Source: Oxalobacteraceae bacterium (lineage in GTDB: Bacteria; Pseudomonadota; Gammaproteobacteria; Burkholderiales; Burkholderiaceae_D). Taken from it: DNA of 64,000 bases. Location of the stretch: NCBI GenBank assembly GCA_030698225.1, contig JAUYNR010000073.1, positions 1-64,000 of the forward strand. The letters are read 5' to 3'. Positions 27,190-36,410 of this stretch are shown here, in pieces (position 1 is the stretch's first letter; each line of letters starts with the position of its first letter). The notes below the pieces were generated by a model. It saw only the letters and a list, made by a program, of their open reading frames with translations, was not told the origin of the DNA and made no database searches. The translations under genes were made by a program, and so were the position numbers.

Positions 27190-27474
27190 ATGGATGACCA
27201 AGCAGCAAAAGTATTTTTTTGGGATGAATGGCAGCGCGAAGCTTTGGCGGCAGGTGTTGCGGCACCGCTGGCAGAACTGGGCCGGGAGGTGTTGCGCGCG
27301 CATCGGCAAAATCGCTGGAGCAAGGATTTTCTGGGGGTGGAAGAGGATGGCCCGCACATGCTGACGATGTGTCTGGAAGACCCGGCCGGCACCGAACTGT
27401 TTTTTATCGAAAACCTGTATCCGTACGATACCGCGCTCATCGATGCCACCCGCGCCGGCCACGGCTTGAAGTAA
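27190..27474 (+). CDS. Conserved hypothetical protein
   Basis: 94 residues. It reads MDDQAAKVFFWDEWQREALA, followed by LAELGREVLRAHRQNRWSKD and a beta-rich C-terminus EDPAGTELFFIENLYPYDTA. No signal, membrane span or known motif. The frame has good codon periodicity, and an upstream GCGGGACACTACAGATG gives only a weak ribosome binding site. Located 110 bases after NnrU and 217 bases before the nitronate monooxygenase; the latter gap shows no further gene. Function unknown. Confidence 0.7.
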   Translation: MDDQAAKVFFWDEWQREALAAGVAAPLAELGREVLRAHRQNRWSKDFLGVEEDGPHMLTMCLEDPAGTELFFIENLYPYDTALIDATRAGHGLK

Positions 27475-27691
27475 ACGATCCGCAGCCGCATCGGACCCGA
27501 TTCGGCCGGCGGAAAATGGCTGTCCAGCAGACTGACAGCGGCTATTTCATGCGGATGGAATAACAATATGCAGCACTACGCGGTTTTAGGCGGGCTGCCG
27601 CTGATAAACTACCGGCTGCCCAAAAATAGGGCAGCGATGCGCAAGACAGAATGCAGCAAGAGCCTGTGAACAATCAAGAAGCCCAAGGATT

Positions 27692-28939
27692 ATGATGAAA
27701 CGTGTTGATGATTTCCGACTGAAATTTGGTAAAAAGGAGCTGGTGCCACTCATCATCGGCGGCATGGGCGTGGATATCTCAACCGCCGCGCTGGCGCTGG
27801 AAGCGGCGCGCCTGGGCGGTGTCGGCCATATTTCGGACGCGATGGTCAACGAGGTTTCCGATCGGCGCTTCGATACCAGTTTCGTCAAGGATAAGACCCG
27901 GCTGTACAAGTACAACATCAATAATTCGGACAAGACCGACATCCATTTCGACCTCGGCCATCTGGCCGAGGCCACCAGGCTGCATGTCGGCAATACCATG
28001 CAAGCCAAGCGCGGCGATGGCGAAATCTGGGTCAACTGTATGGAAAAGCTGACCATGAATGCACCGCGCGAAACCTTGCGCGTGCGTCTGGCATCGGCAC
28101 TCGATGCGGGCATTGACGGCATCACGCTGAGCGCCGGCCTGCATCTCGGTTCGTTCGGGCTGATCGAGGATCATCCGCGCTTTCGCGATGCCAGGCTGGG
28201 CATCATCGTGTCATCGGTACGTGCGCTGCAGATTTTCCTGCGCAAGAACGCCAAGCTCAAACGCTTGCCCGATTACGTGGTGGTCGAAGGCCCGCTGGCG
28301 GGCGGACACCTCGGTTTCGGGATGGACTGGGCGCAGTACGATCTGGCCACGATCATTGCCGAGATTGCGCAATATCTGAAGACCGAACAGCTGGATATCC
28401 CGCTGATTGCCGCCGGCGGCATTTTCACCGGCAGCGATGCGGTCTCCTTCCTTGAAAATGGCGTGGCAGGGGTGCAAGTGGCGACCCGCTTTACGGTGGC
28501 CGATGAATGCGGCCTGCCGGCCAAGGACAAGCAGGAATATTTCAAGGCCAGCGAGGAAGACATCATCGTCAACACGATCTCGCCGACCGGCTATCCGATG
28601 CGCATGCTCAAGAACACGCCGGCGATCGGCTCCGGCATTCGCCCGAATTGCGAATCGTACGGATATCTGCTCGACGGCAACGGCAACTGCGCCTACATCA
28701 CCGCCTACAACCGCGAAGTCGAGGCGCATCCGAACGACAAGGTGATCTCTGTAATGGACAAGACCTGCCTGTGCACCCACATGCGCAACTACAACTGCTG
28801 GACTTGCGGCCATTACACCTATCGCCTGAAAGACACCACGCGCCGCCTGCCGGACGGCAGCTATCAAGGGCTCAGTGCGGCGCACATCTTCCACGACTAC
28901 CAGTACAGCGTCGACAACAAAATCGCGTTGCCGGAGTAA
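27692..28939 (+). CDS. Nitronate monooxygenase-type flavoprotein
   Basis: 415 residues, a TIM-barrel FMN enzyme of the NMO/2-nitropropane dioxygenase family. Signature parts are PLIIGGMGVDISTAALALEA, VVVEGPLAGGHLGFGMDWAQ and IPLIAAGGIFTGSDAVSFLE, then GVAGVQVATRFTVADECG, which bind FMN phosphate. It is longer than typical NMOs (about 330 residues). The C-terminal 80 residues hold a Cys cluster (KTCLCTHMRNYNCWTCGHYT), as in a known long subclass, possibly binding an Fe-S cluster or zinc. It oxidises alkyl nitronates or reduces quinones in other members. Start at 27692 or 27695. Confidence 0.85.
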   Translation: MMKRVDDFRLKFGKKELVPLIIGGMGVDISTAALALEAARLGGVGHISDAMVNEVSDRRFDTSFVKDKTRLYKYNINNSDKTDIHFDLGHLAEATRLHVGNTMQAKRGDGEIWVNCMEKLTMNAPRETLRVRLASALDAGIDGITLSAGLHLGSFGLIEDHPRFRDARLGIIVSSVRALQIFLRKNAKLKRLPDYVVVEGPLAGGHLGFGMDWAQYDLATIIAEIAQYLKTEQLDIPLIAAGGIFTGSDAVSFLENGVAGVQVATRFTVADECGLPAKDKQEYFKASEEDIIVNTISPTGYPMRMLKNTPAIGSGIRPNCESYGYLLDGNGNCAYITAYNREVEAHPNDKVISVMDKTCLCTHMRNYNCWTCGHYTYRLKDTTRRLPDGSYQGLSAAHIFHDYQYSVDNKIALPE

Positions 28940-29012
28940 TGCATTCCAGGCTTGCTGTCCCGGTCATGACCGGGCAGCACGCTTGCGGATCGCGCATGCG
29001 CCCGCCGGATCG

Positions 29013-29978
29013 CTACAACCAGCCGGCTTTCCTGAAACGGTGGTACAGGTAGCCGCAGACCGAACCCATGATCAGGACCGCCACCGGATAGCCGTATTTC
29101 CAGTCCAGTTCCGGCATCGCCTTGAAGTTCATGCCCCAGATGCCGGCAAACGCAGTGGCCACCGCAAAGATCGCGGCCCAGGCAGCGAGGCGCTTGTTGA
29201 CTTCGCTTTCATCGATCGCGACCAGCGACAGATTGACCTGAATCACGGTGCCGATGGCGTCGCGAATGGTATCGATCGTGGTATTGATGCGGTACAGATG
29301 ATCGTACACATCGCGGAAGTATTCCTGCGTGTTGACGCACAGCGCCGGCACCCGGCCGCCATGCAGCTTGCCGATGGCTTCCATCAATGGCGTTACCGCA
29401 TGTTTGAGCTGCATGACTTTGCGCTTGAGCTGGTACAGGTGTTCAATATTGGCACGCTCGGAACCCTTGGCAAATATTTGTTCCTCAATCGTTTCCAGTT
29501 CAGACTCCAGCGTTTCTATCAACGGAAAATAGCGGTCGACCACCTCATCCATCAGCGCATACAACACAAAGGCCGGGCCTTGCTTGAGCAGATGCGGCTC
29601 GCGCTCGCAGCGCGTGCGCACTCCCAGAAAACCTTGCCGGCTGCGATTGCGCACCGATAATATGTAGTTTTCCCCGACGAATACCGCAAGCTCGCCGACT
29701 TTCAATTCCCCATCGACCAATTCCAGCACGTGCGCTACCGCGAACAACGAATCGCCATACTCTTCGATTTTCGGCCGCTGCTGGCCGCGATGGGCATCTT
29801 CGACGGCCAGTTCGTGCAGGCCGAATTCGCGCTGCATCAAAGCCAGCTCTGCCGGTTCGGCATCGTGCAGCGCAACCCAGACAAAACAGTCGGAACGCTG
29901 GACGTAATCGCTAATCGCTTCGACCGGAATATCGCACAGTTTTTTGCCTTCCTGATAAACAGCGCAATTGATGAGCAT
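29013..29978 (-). CDS. corA: Magnesium/cobalt transport protein CorA
   Basis: 321 residues from ATG 29978, seven bases after GGAGAG; this excludes five extra residues in the longer frame. Cytosolic N-terminal domain with long helices (YFPLIETLESELETIEEQIF). Two C-terminal membrane helices: AAWAAIFAVATAFAGIWGMN and GYPVAVLIMGSVCGYLYHRF. The GMN motif follows the first helix, with the FKAMPELDWKYG periplasmic loop. Standard length for CorA. A second, much longer CorA-like gene is at 4509-6170. Confidence 0.93.
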   Translation of the reverse strand: MLINCAVYQEGKKLCDIPVEAISDYVQRSDCFVWVALHDAEPAELALMQREFGLHELAVEDAHRGQQRPKIEEYGDSLFAVAHVLELVDGELKVGELAVFVGENYILSVRNRSRQGFLGVRTRCEREPHLLKQGPAFVLYALMDEVVDRYFPLIETLESELETIEEQIFAKGSERANIEHLYQLKRKVMQLKHAVTPLMEAIGKLHGGRVPALCVNTQEYFRDVYDHLYRINTTIDTIRDAIGTVIQVNLSLVAIDESEVNKRLAAWAAIFAVATAFAGIWGMNFKAMPELDWKYGYPVAVLIMGSVCGYLYHRFRKAGWL

Positions 29979-30062
29979 TGTCAAACTCTCCACGAATAAA
30001 GGTGAACAAATGTTAATATTTTTTCAACAATAGATAGCCGACCAAGGCCACTCGATGCTCTT

Positions 30063-30142
30063 GATACCCATTAGTGTATTTAAAAAAACATAATGAATAT
30101 CTGCGTGAAAATACAGTTTTTATATGATACTCGGCAATTTAT
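30063..30142 (+). repeat. Dispersed 80-bp element, copy 9
   Basis: ATACC-N6-TGTATTTAAAAA from 30064, TGCG at 30102, ATACTC at 30127. Between the divergent corA and CzcE-like genes; anchor spacings are kept though the T tract has changed. Confidence 0.8.
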
Positions 30143-30316
30143 GATAAAAAACAATTTTTTTCTTGGAGCTGGCCATTGCTGCGCGAAGGGCAGTTGCCCC
30201 GGTTTTGCAGCAACGATTGTCCGGAACAAACAGAAACCGCATTTATCTAAAAAGAGTTGGAGTCTGTATCCAATTTTCCGGTTTTGTCCGATCTCTTTTT
30301 TTGGTGGAGGCGCATC

Positions 30317-30661
30317 ATGAAATCGAAATTCCGTTTCCGGGGCGTGGCGGCCCTGTTGCTATCTGGAGCAACCCTTTCCGCACTGGCACTGCCCCGCATC
30401 GATCTGCTGGGTGATGCGGCGCCGGAATTGGCCGCCGTACGCACTGTGATGATTACACCCGACACCAGGCATGTAAACGTGGTCAGCGGTGAAACCATCA
30501 AGTTTGTCGTTGGCGACAAATCCTTCGCCTGGAGTTTTCAGGTGCCGGTTACCGTTCCTTCGTTCGACCTTAACCGGATTGCACCTACTGGCGTGCTGGA
30601 TCACCAGGTGCGCGCGTATGTGGAGCCGAATCCGACCTATTCCCATATGAACAATCAATAA
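30317..30661 (+). CDS. CzcE-like periplasmic metal-binding protein
   Basis: 114 residues from ATG 30317, with GGAGG upstream. A signal peptide (FRGVAALLLSGATLSALALP) leaves a mature part of about 90 residues. NVVSGETIKFVVGDKSFAWS and the ending YVEPNPTYSHMNNQ fit the CzcE family, whose Cupriavidus member binds copper in the periplasm. His in TRHVNV and DHQV and the Met near the C-terminus are candidate ligands. No efflux genes (czcCBA) are near. Two hairpins follow the stop. Confidence 0.78.
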   Translation: MKSKFRFRGVAALLLSGATLSALALPRIDLLGDAAPELAAVRTVMITPDTRHVNVVSGETIKFVVGDKSFAWSFQVPVTVPSFDLNRIAPTGVLDHQVRAYVEPNPTYSHMNNQ

Positions 30662-30677
30662 GCGGCCGATATCGATA

Positions 30678-30726
30678 GCGCTTGCGCAGCAAGCGCAACA
30701 CAGCCCGGACTGCAAAGCCCGGGCTG
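30678..30726 (+). terminator. Two tandem hairpins after the CzcE-like gene
   Basis: GCGCTTGC-GCA-GCAAGCGC (30678-30696) is followed by CAGCCCGG (30701-30708) pairing with CCGGGCTG (30719-30726) and TTCTCGTT. Only a short T-rich tail, so termination strength is uncertain. Confidence 0.6.
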
Positions 30727-31049
30727 TTCTCGTTGTGCGCCGAAAATCCGGCATCTGCCTTTGAAATGCAGCCGACGCATGCAGGAAAGCCGGATTTCGA
30801 GGTCCGGCGCGACCATGTAAGCTTCGTGTAATCTGACCGGCGCACGATCCGTTTATCAAAAAATGTTGCTACTTGGCACAAATATTGCGTCGAAATGATG
30901 CTTTTTCCGGCGATATCCGGCACAGTGTCATACCAGCACAGGCCGACTCGGTCAAATCGGTTGTTACGGATCGGCTTGCCTGAGAAAATAAATAGCATCG
31001 CACAAATATCCAGAGCAGCTTCAAAAGCTTTGGACCAGGAGACAAGGTT

Positions 31050-32600
31050 ATGCAACATACATTACTTCGCACCCTATGCTTGGGAACTCTTGTCGTAGCG
31101 GCGAGCGCTGCGCTGGCAGCTCTGGGCCACTGGCTGATCGGCGCTGCAATTGACCCGGCGCTGTTGAGCGCCCTGGCAACAGCCGGCGGTCTGCTGGTTT
31201 TGCTGCTGGCCGGCAAAGCCAATAATACCGGCGAAGCCCGGCTCGCCGATCTGATCAGCCATGAGCTCGATTACATCATGATCGGTTCTGCCGAAACCTC
31301 CTATTTTGTCGATTCGGTAAAGAAAAAGATCGATCTGGATGTGCGCACCACCGAAGATATTGCCGCCAGCTCCGCCCACAATGCCAGCATGACCAAGCAA
31401 ATCGCAGCCAATGCAGAGCAGGCCTCGAAAGTTGCCAGCGATGTGCGCAGCCAAAGCATGGCGGGGCGCGTGGAGGTCGATCAAGGCCTGGCCCAGATTA
31501 ACAATGCCCGTCTGGATGCGCAGGCAGCACTGACTACGATGACCGCACTGCAGGACAAGTCGCGCCGGATTCACGGCATTACCGAAGTCATCAACGAAAT
31601 CGCGGCCCGCACCAACCTGCTGGCGCTGAATGCAGCGATTGAAGCGGCCCGGGCCGGCGAACACGGCCGCGGATTTGCCGTGGTGGCAGGTGAAGTCAGG
31701 CAATTGGCGCAACGCACCAAGGAGGCCACCGACGATATCGGCGTGATGGTGCGCGAAATCAATGACCAGGCGGAACGCGCCGCCACCGGAATGCAGGGGC
31801 TGACCACCAAGGTGACCGAGGCCGCACACAACGTGGAGCGGGTGCACGCATTTCTAAGCGACATCGAACGCGCGTCGACGGAATCACAGACCGAGATCCA
31901 GCAGATCGCCACCGCCTCGCGCGACCATGTCCAGACTTCCCAGTCGATTGCGGATGCCATTGCACTGATTCGCGACGGCCTGCTGGCCACCGAAGCCGAG
32001 TTGCCGCTGGCCGCAAGCGCTGCGACAGCGCTCACCGAGCGCGCCGAAGCCATGTTCAGCGCCACTACCGAATTCAATGCGACCACCTCGCACGACGCCA
32101 ACCATGCGGCGGCCGAAGCCGGCGCAAAAGCAGTCGGCCGGCTGTTTGCCGAAGCGATTGCCAGCGGACGCATCAGCCAGGAAGCCTTGTTTGATCGCAA
32201 CTACACGCCGATCAACAATACCAACCCGCCCAAGCATTCGACCAAATTCGATGCATTCACCGACCGTGTGCTGCCCGAACTGCAGGAACAGATCCTGGCC
32301 GACATACCGCAACTGGCCTATGCCGGCGCAGTGGACAACAATGGCTACTTCCCGACCCACAACAAGAAATTTTCCAGGCCGCTGACCGGAGACTACGAAA
32401 CCGATCTGGTCAACAACCGTACCAAACGCATCTTCAACGACCGCACCGGCAGCCGTTGCGGCGCCAACACCAAACCGTTCCTGCTGCAGACCTACAAGCG
32501 CGACACCGGCGAAGTCATGCACGACTTGTCGGTGCCGATTTACGTGGCCGGAAAACACTGGGGCGCATTCCGCGTCGGCTACCGCTCCAGCGCCTCCTAG
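31050..32600 (+). CDS. Methyl-accepting chemotaxis protein with C-terminal sensory domain
   Basis: 516 residues. Two short hydrophobic segments at the N-terminus ([20 protein letters not shown] and [20 protein letters not shown]) form a hairpin with almost no periplasmic part. The signalling domain then follows, with the conserved tip [20 protein letters not shown] and [20 protein letters not shown]. After the coiled coil comes a separate C-terminal domain (about 370-516): [60 protein letters not shown] and [10 protein letters not shown]. It would sense cytosolic cues. No CheA/CheW genes are nearby, so it must feed a cluster elsewhere. Confidence 0.88.
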   Translation: MQHTLLRTLCLGTLVVAASAALAALGHWLIGAAIDPALLSALATAGGLLVLLLAGKANNTGEARLADLISHELDYIMIGSAETSYFVDSVKKKIDLDVRTTEDIAASSAHNASMTKQIAANAEQASKVASDVRSQSMAGRVEVDQGLAQINNARLDAQAALTTMTALQDKSRRIHGITEVINEIAARTNLLALNAAIEAARAGEHGRGFAVVAGEVRQLAQRTKEATDDIGVMVREINDQAERAATGMQGLTTKVTEAAHNVERVHAFLSDIERASTESQTEIQQIATASRDHVQTSQSIADAIALIRDGLLATEAELPLAASAATALTERAEAMFSATTEFNATTSHDANHAAAEAGAKAVGRLFAEAIASGRISQEALFDRNYTPINNTNPPKHSTKFDAFTDRVLPELQEQILADIPQLAYAGAVDNNGYFPTHNKKFSRPLTGDYETDLVNNRTKRIFNDRTGSRCGANTKPFLLQTYKRDTGEVMHDLSVPIYVAGKHWGAFRVGYRSSAS

Positions 32601-32645
32601 CCGCACCTGACAGCGGAACCCGCCGGTGATTTAGTTGCGAAACTC

Positions 32646-32870
32646 TTACTTGCGAAACGATTGCGGGTTGGATTTGTTGCGCTGCTCATACACCATTTTC
32701 GCATCCTGGACTGCGCGCTCCCGGGTCCGCATCGCTTCATCGTCGTCATGCAGCGTAAAGAAATTTCCCGCTTGCGCGCGCATCACGTATTTGATCGCAG
32801 CGGCATCGCTCAGATCGTACATTTCAGTCATCAGCGTGGTCACTTCGTCCAGATATTCTTCATAAGTCAT
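32646..32870 (-). CDS. Conserved hypothetical protein
   Basis: 74 residues. AAGGAG is seven to eight bases before the ATG on the minus strand. The acidic helical sequence MTYEEYLDEVTTLMTEMYDL, then AAIKYVMRAQAGNFFTLHDD and ERAVQDAKMVYEQRNKSNPQ, has no known motif. Codon bias and a good ribosome binding site support translation. It sits convergent to the chemoreceptor gene. Function unknown. Confidence 0.75.
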   Translation of the reverse strand: MTYEEYLDEVTTLMTEMYDLSDAAAIKYVMRAQAGNFFTLHDDDEAMRTRERAVQDAKMVYEQRNKSNPQSFRK

Positions 32871-33074
32871 TCTTCAGCTCCTTCGGTTACGGGTAAGGCC
32901 CGGTGCGTATTTTGCACTAGTCCTCCCTTGCAGGCTCGAAATAAGTTGGCAATGGCAGGTGCAGACATGCATTCGCCCGCCGGGTGGTGTAAAGCGGCAA
33001 TATTATTTATGATGCGGTGACAGGGCATGCAATGCAGCCGGCAATCCGCAGCCATCAATTGAGAGATTCTTGAT

Positions 33075-33476
33075 ATGCTAAAAGTGGTCATTCTGGACGG
33101 CAATGCCATCTCGCGGGATCTGTTGAATACCGTGCTGACCAACGGCGGTCATCATGTGGTGGGTGATAGCAATATCAGTGCTGCGGGGCTGGCCAAGTTG
33201 ATCAAGCTGCGGCCGCAGATCGTCTGCATCGATATAGGCGAGGCCAATAGCGACGGCCTGACGCTGCTGGAAACGGTACGCAGTGAATTGCCCAAGGCTC
33301 TGGTGCTCCTGGTCTCCTGCAAGATCGATTCGGCTGCGATACAGGGCGCGTTGCAGCGCGGGGTACAGGGCTTCATCGTCAAACCGTTCAATTCGGTGAC
33401 GGTGCTGGCGACAATTCGCAATGCGGTGATGAAATTTGCCAAACAGCAGCAAATCAAGCGGGGTGGAGAATCCTGA
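33075..33476 (+). CDS. Stand-alone response-regulator receiver protein
   Basis: 133 residues, one CheY-like receiver domain and no output domain. Phospho-acceptor Asp53 is in IVCIDIGEANSDG, and the conserved Lys103 is in FIVKPF. The N-terminal acidic pair that normally holds Mg2+ is reduced: VVILDGNAIS has only one acid where DD or ED is expected. Thr/Ser at the switch position is Ser81 (LVSCK). Phosphorylation may therefore be altered. Followed 99 bases later by an HD-GYP gene in the same direction; a joint role is inferred. Confidence 0.85.
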   Translation: MLKVVILDGNAISRDLLNTVLTNGGHHVVGDSNISAAGLAKLIKLRPQIVCIDIGEANSDGLTLLETVRSELPKALVLLVSCKIDSAAIQGALQRGVQGFIVKPFNSVTVLATIRNAVMKFAKQQQIKRGGES

Positions 33477-33575
33477 AAACCCTTCAACTCTGCCGCCTTT
33501 TGCGATAGCCATTCTCAACCCCTGACTGCTAGAATAAATCCGCACTCCCGACTTCAACCATTTCTGCCTGAAACA

Positions 33576-34862
33576 ATGACCGCCACTCCCAACACGATCC
33601 ATATTGTGCTTGAACAGCTCTGTGTCGGCCTGTATGTGCACTTGGACATCCCCTGGCTCGATCATGGTTTTGCCCGCAACAGCTTCAAGATCAGCAATGA
33701 GGAAGATCTTGCTGCCATCAAGAAGCTTGGGCTGAAGAAAATCCGTTTCGATCCGGCCCGATCCGATTGCTCGCCGTCAGACTTGTCGCCGCAGACGAAG
33801 CCGGTGGCAGCGGTGGAGATCACGGCACCGACTGCCGCAGAAATCACAGTAATGGAGGCCAAGAAAGCACGCGTCGAGCGACTCAATCAAACCCGCAACG
33901 CGGTCAGCCAATGCGAAAAACAGTTTGCCAAGGCTGCCACCACGATCAGGAGCATTTCCCGCAATATTTTTTCCAGGCCGCAGGAAACACGCGAAGAGGC
34001 CGATCAGCTGGTTCAGCAAATGCTGGATTCCTTATTGATCAACAAGGATGTAGCGATCCACTTGATGAACGACAAGATCGCCGGCGAAGAGATGTATTAC
34101 CACTCGCTCAATGTCACCGTGCTGGCGATGATGCTGGCCAAAGAGCTTGGCCTGCCGGCAGCGGATATCAGGCTGTTGGGCACCGGTTGCCTGTTTCACG
34201 ACATCGGCAAGATCGAGATGCCGAGCCGGATTGTAAACAAGACCGAGGCGCTGACCAGCGCCGAGCGCAATCTGATGCAACAGCATTGCCAATATGGCGA
34301 CGCCATTGCCCAAAAGCTGGGGCTGCCCGGGAAAGCCATCGAGATCATCCGGAAACACCACGAGTATGCCGATGGCAGCGGTTATCCGATGCATCTGAAG
34401 GCAGAGCAAATACCGTTTCTGGTCAGCATTGTGACGATCGTCAACACCTATGACAACCATTGCAACCACCCCAATCCGCTGGACTCGCTCAGCCCTTACG
34501 AGGCCTTGTCGATCATGTTTACCCAGCAGCGCAAACTGTTCGCGCCCGATCCCCTCAATGTTTTCATCCGCTGCATGGGAGTGTACCCGCCGGGCACCAT
34601 CGTGCGTCTGTCAGACGGTACGCTGGGGATGGTGATTTCAGTCAATTCCGGCATGCCATTGCGTCCCAGCATCCTGATTTACGATTCCAGCATACCGAAA
34701 AGCGAGGCCATCATCCTGGACCTGATCAGTGAACCGGAACTCAATATCGGTGCCAGCCTGAAGCCCAGGCAACTGGAGCCGGAAGTATACGATTACCTGA
34801 GTCCGCGCAAGCGCATGTCGTATTTCATGGAGACGCATAAAACCCCTGCCAGAGCGCGATGA
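33576..34862 (+). CDS. HD-GYP c-di-GMP phosphodiesterase with N-terminal DUF3391
   Basis: 428 residues. Residues 1-110 match DUF3391 (VLEQLCVGLYVHLDIPWLDH). The HD-GYP domain follows: His176 (YYHSLNV), HD at 208-209 in CLFHDIGKIEMPSRI, then HHEYADGSGYP at 261-271, the expanded HHExxDGSGYP signature. These residues bind two or three metals and hydrolyse c-di-GMP to pGpG or GMP. The last 100 residues form a beta-rich extension (VYPPGTIVRLSDGTLGMVIS) that is common in this subclass. Expected to be cytosolic. Confidence 0.92.
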   Translation: MTATPNTIHIVLEQLCVGLYVHLDIPWLDHGFARNSFKISNEEDLAAIKKLGLKKIRFDPARSDCSPSDLSPQTKPVAAVEITAPTAAEITVMEAKKARVERLNQTRNAVSQCEKQFAKAATTIRSISRNIFSRPQETREEADQLVQQMLDSLLINKDVAIHLMNDKIAGEEMYYHSLNVTVLAMMLAKELGLPAADIRLLGTGCLFHDIGKIEMPSRIVNKTEALTSAERNLMQQHCQYGDAIAQKLGLPGKAIEIIRKHHEYADGSGYPMHLKAEQIPFLVSIVTIVNTYDNHCNHPNPLDSLSPYEALSIMFTQQRKLFAPDPLNVFIRCMGVYPPGTIVRLSDGTLGMVISVNSGMPLRPSILIYDSSIPKSEAIILDLISEPELNIGASLKPRQLEPEVYDYLSPRKRMSYFMETHKTPARAR

Positions 34863-34961
34863 AAGCCGATTCATTGCCTGACGCATCAGACCGGCAGGTG
34901 CCGCGCGCAGTCTGTTAGACTTCGCTCCCCCTTATCCCCTACGCCGGTGCGCGCACTCTTG

Positions 34962-36341
34962 ATGGAATCCACCTCTTTTTCCAGTTTGGCCCTGTCGCCG
35001 GCAATGCTGTCCAACCTCGACAGCCTCGGTTATCACACGATGACGACGATTCAGGCCCAGAGCCTACCGCTGATTCTGGAACTGCGCGACCTGATAGCGC
35101 AAGCCAAGACCGGCAGCGGCAAGACCGCCGCATTCGGCATCGGCATGCTGGCGAAACTGAATCCGAGCTATTTCGCGATCCAGGCGCTGGTGCTGTGCCC
35201 GACGCGCGAACTGGCCGATCAGGTCGCCAATGAATTGCGCCGTCTGGCCCGCTTTGCCGACAACATCAAGGTGCTGACGCTGTGCGGCGGCGCGCCGATG
35301 CGCCCGCAGATGGCCTCGCTGGAGCACGGCGCGCATATCGTGGTCGGCACGCCGGGACGGATCCGCGACCATATCTCGCGCGGCAGCATCAACCTGAACA
35401 CCGTGCAGACGCTGGTGCTGGACGAGGCCGACCGGATGACCGACATGGGCTTTTTTGATGAAATCGCCGGCATCGTCAGCGCCTGCCCGACACGCCGCCA
35501 GACCTTGCTGTTCTCCGCCACCTACCCGGACGATATCCGCCGTGCCAGCGCCCAATTCCTGCGCCAACCGGCCGAGGTGATGGTCGAGGCGCAGCATGAC
35601 GACAGCCAGATCGAGCAACGCTTTTTCGAGGTTGGATACGACGACCGCAACGCGGCGGTGGCGCGCCTGCTGCACCATTACCGGCCGGTGTCGACGCTGG
35701 CTTTCTGCAATACCAAGATCCACTGCCGCGAACTGGCGGCCGAACTGCGCGAACAGGGTTTCTCCGCGCTGGCGCTGTACGGCGAACTGGAGCAGCGCGA
35801 ACGCGATGAAATCCTGCTGCAGTTCGCCAACCAGAGCTGCTCGGTGCTGGTGGCCACCGACGTCGCCGCGCGCGGCCTCGACATTCAGACGCTGGGCGCG
35901 GTGATCAACGTCGATGTCTCGAAAGACACCGAGGTCCACATCCACCGCATCGGCCGCACCGGCCGCGGCCATGAATCCGGGCTGGCGCTGAGCCTGTGCG
36001 CACCGAACGAAAAGAAGTGGGTCAAGCTGATCGAGCAATACCAGAACCGTCCGGTCAGCTGGTTCGAGCTGGCCGAACTGGCGCCGGCAGCAGGCGAACT
36101 GATTGCGCCGATGGTGACGCTGTGCATCATGGGCGGCAAGAAGGACAAGCTGCGCCCCGGTGATCTGCTGGGCGCGCTGTGCGGCGACGTCGGACTGGCC
36201 AAGGAGCAGGTCGGCAAGATCAACGTGTTTGAATTCATGACCTACGTGGCTCTGGACCGGCGCATTGCCGACCGGGCGATTGCCAAACTGGCCAGCGGCA
36301 ACATCAAGGGCCGGCAATTCAAGATGCGGGTTATTTCTTAG
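34962..36341 (+). CDS. dbpA: ATP-dependent RNA helicase DbpA
   Basis: 459 residues from ATG 34962 (the frame also opens with GTG five codons earlier). DEAD-box motifs: Q motif near TTIQAQSLPL, Walker A AKTGSGKTAAFG, DEAD in TLVLDEADRMTDMG, SAT in LLFSATYPDD, and HRIGRTGRGHE. The C-terminus MVTLCIMGGKKDKLRPGDLL, then GDVGLAKEQVGKINVFEFMT, is the DbpA RNA-binding domain that recognises hairpin 92 of 23S rRNA. It acts in late assembly of the large ribosomal subunit. Same strand as HD-GYP but without a likely operon link. Confidence 0.93.
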   Translation: MESTSFSSLALSPAMLSNLDSLGYHTMTTIQAQSLPLILELRDLIAQAKTGSGKTAAFGIGMLAKLNPSYFAIQALVLCPTRELADQVANELRRLARFADNIKVLTLCGGAPMRPQMASLEHGAHIVVGTPGRIRDHISRGSINLNTVQTLVLDEADRMTDMGFFDEIAGIVSACPTRRQTLLFSATYPDDIRRASAQFLRQPAEVMVEAQHDDSQIEQRFFEVGYDDRNAAVARLLHHYRPVSTLAFCNTKIHCRELAAELREQGFSALALYGELEQRERDEILLQFANQSCSVLVATDVAARGLDIQTLGAVINVDVSKDTEVHIHRIGRTGRGHESGLALSLCAPNEKKWVKLIEQYQNRPVSWFELAELAPAAGELIAPMVTLCIMGGKKDKLRPGDLLGALCGDVGLAKEQVGKINVFEFMTYVALDRRIADRAIAKLASGNIKGRQFKMRVIS

Positions 36342-36410
36342 CCAGCCAGGTTGCTGCAGCGCATCACCTGCTAGAATCCTTGCCAGCGCAATCATTCAAC
36401 GGGATGCAGC

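Noticed and set aside
35064-36395. 443-residue minus-strand frame
   Set aside because: Antisense shadow of dbpA; no ribosome binding site and no recognisable domain.
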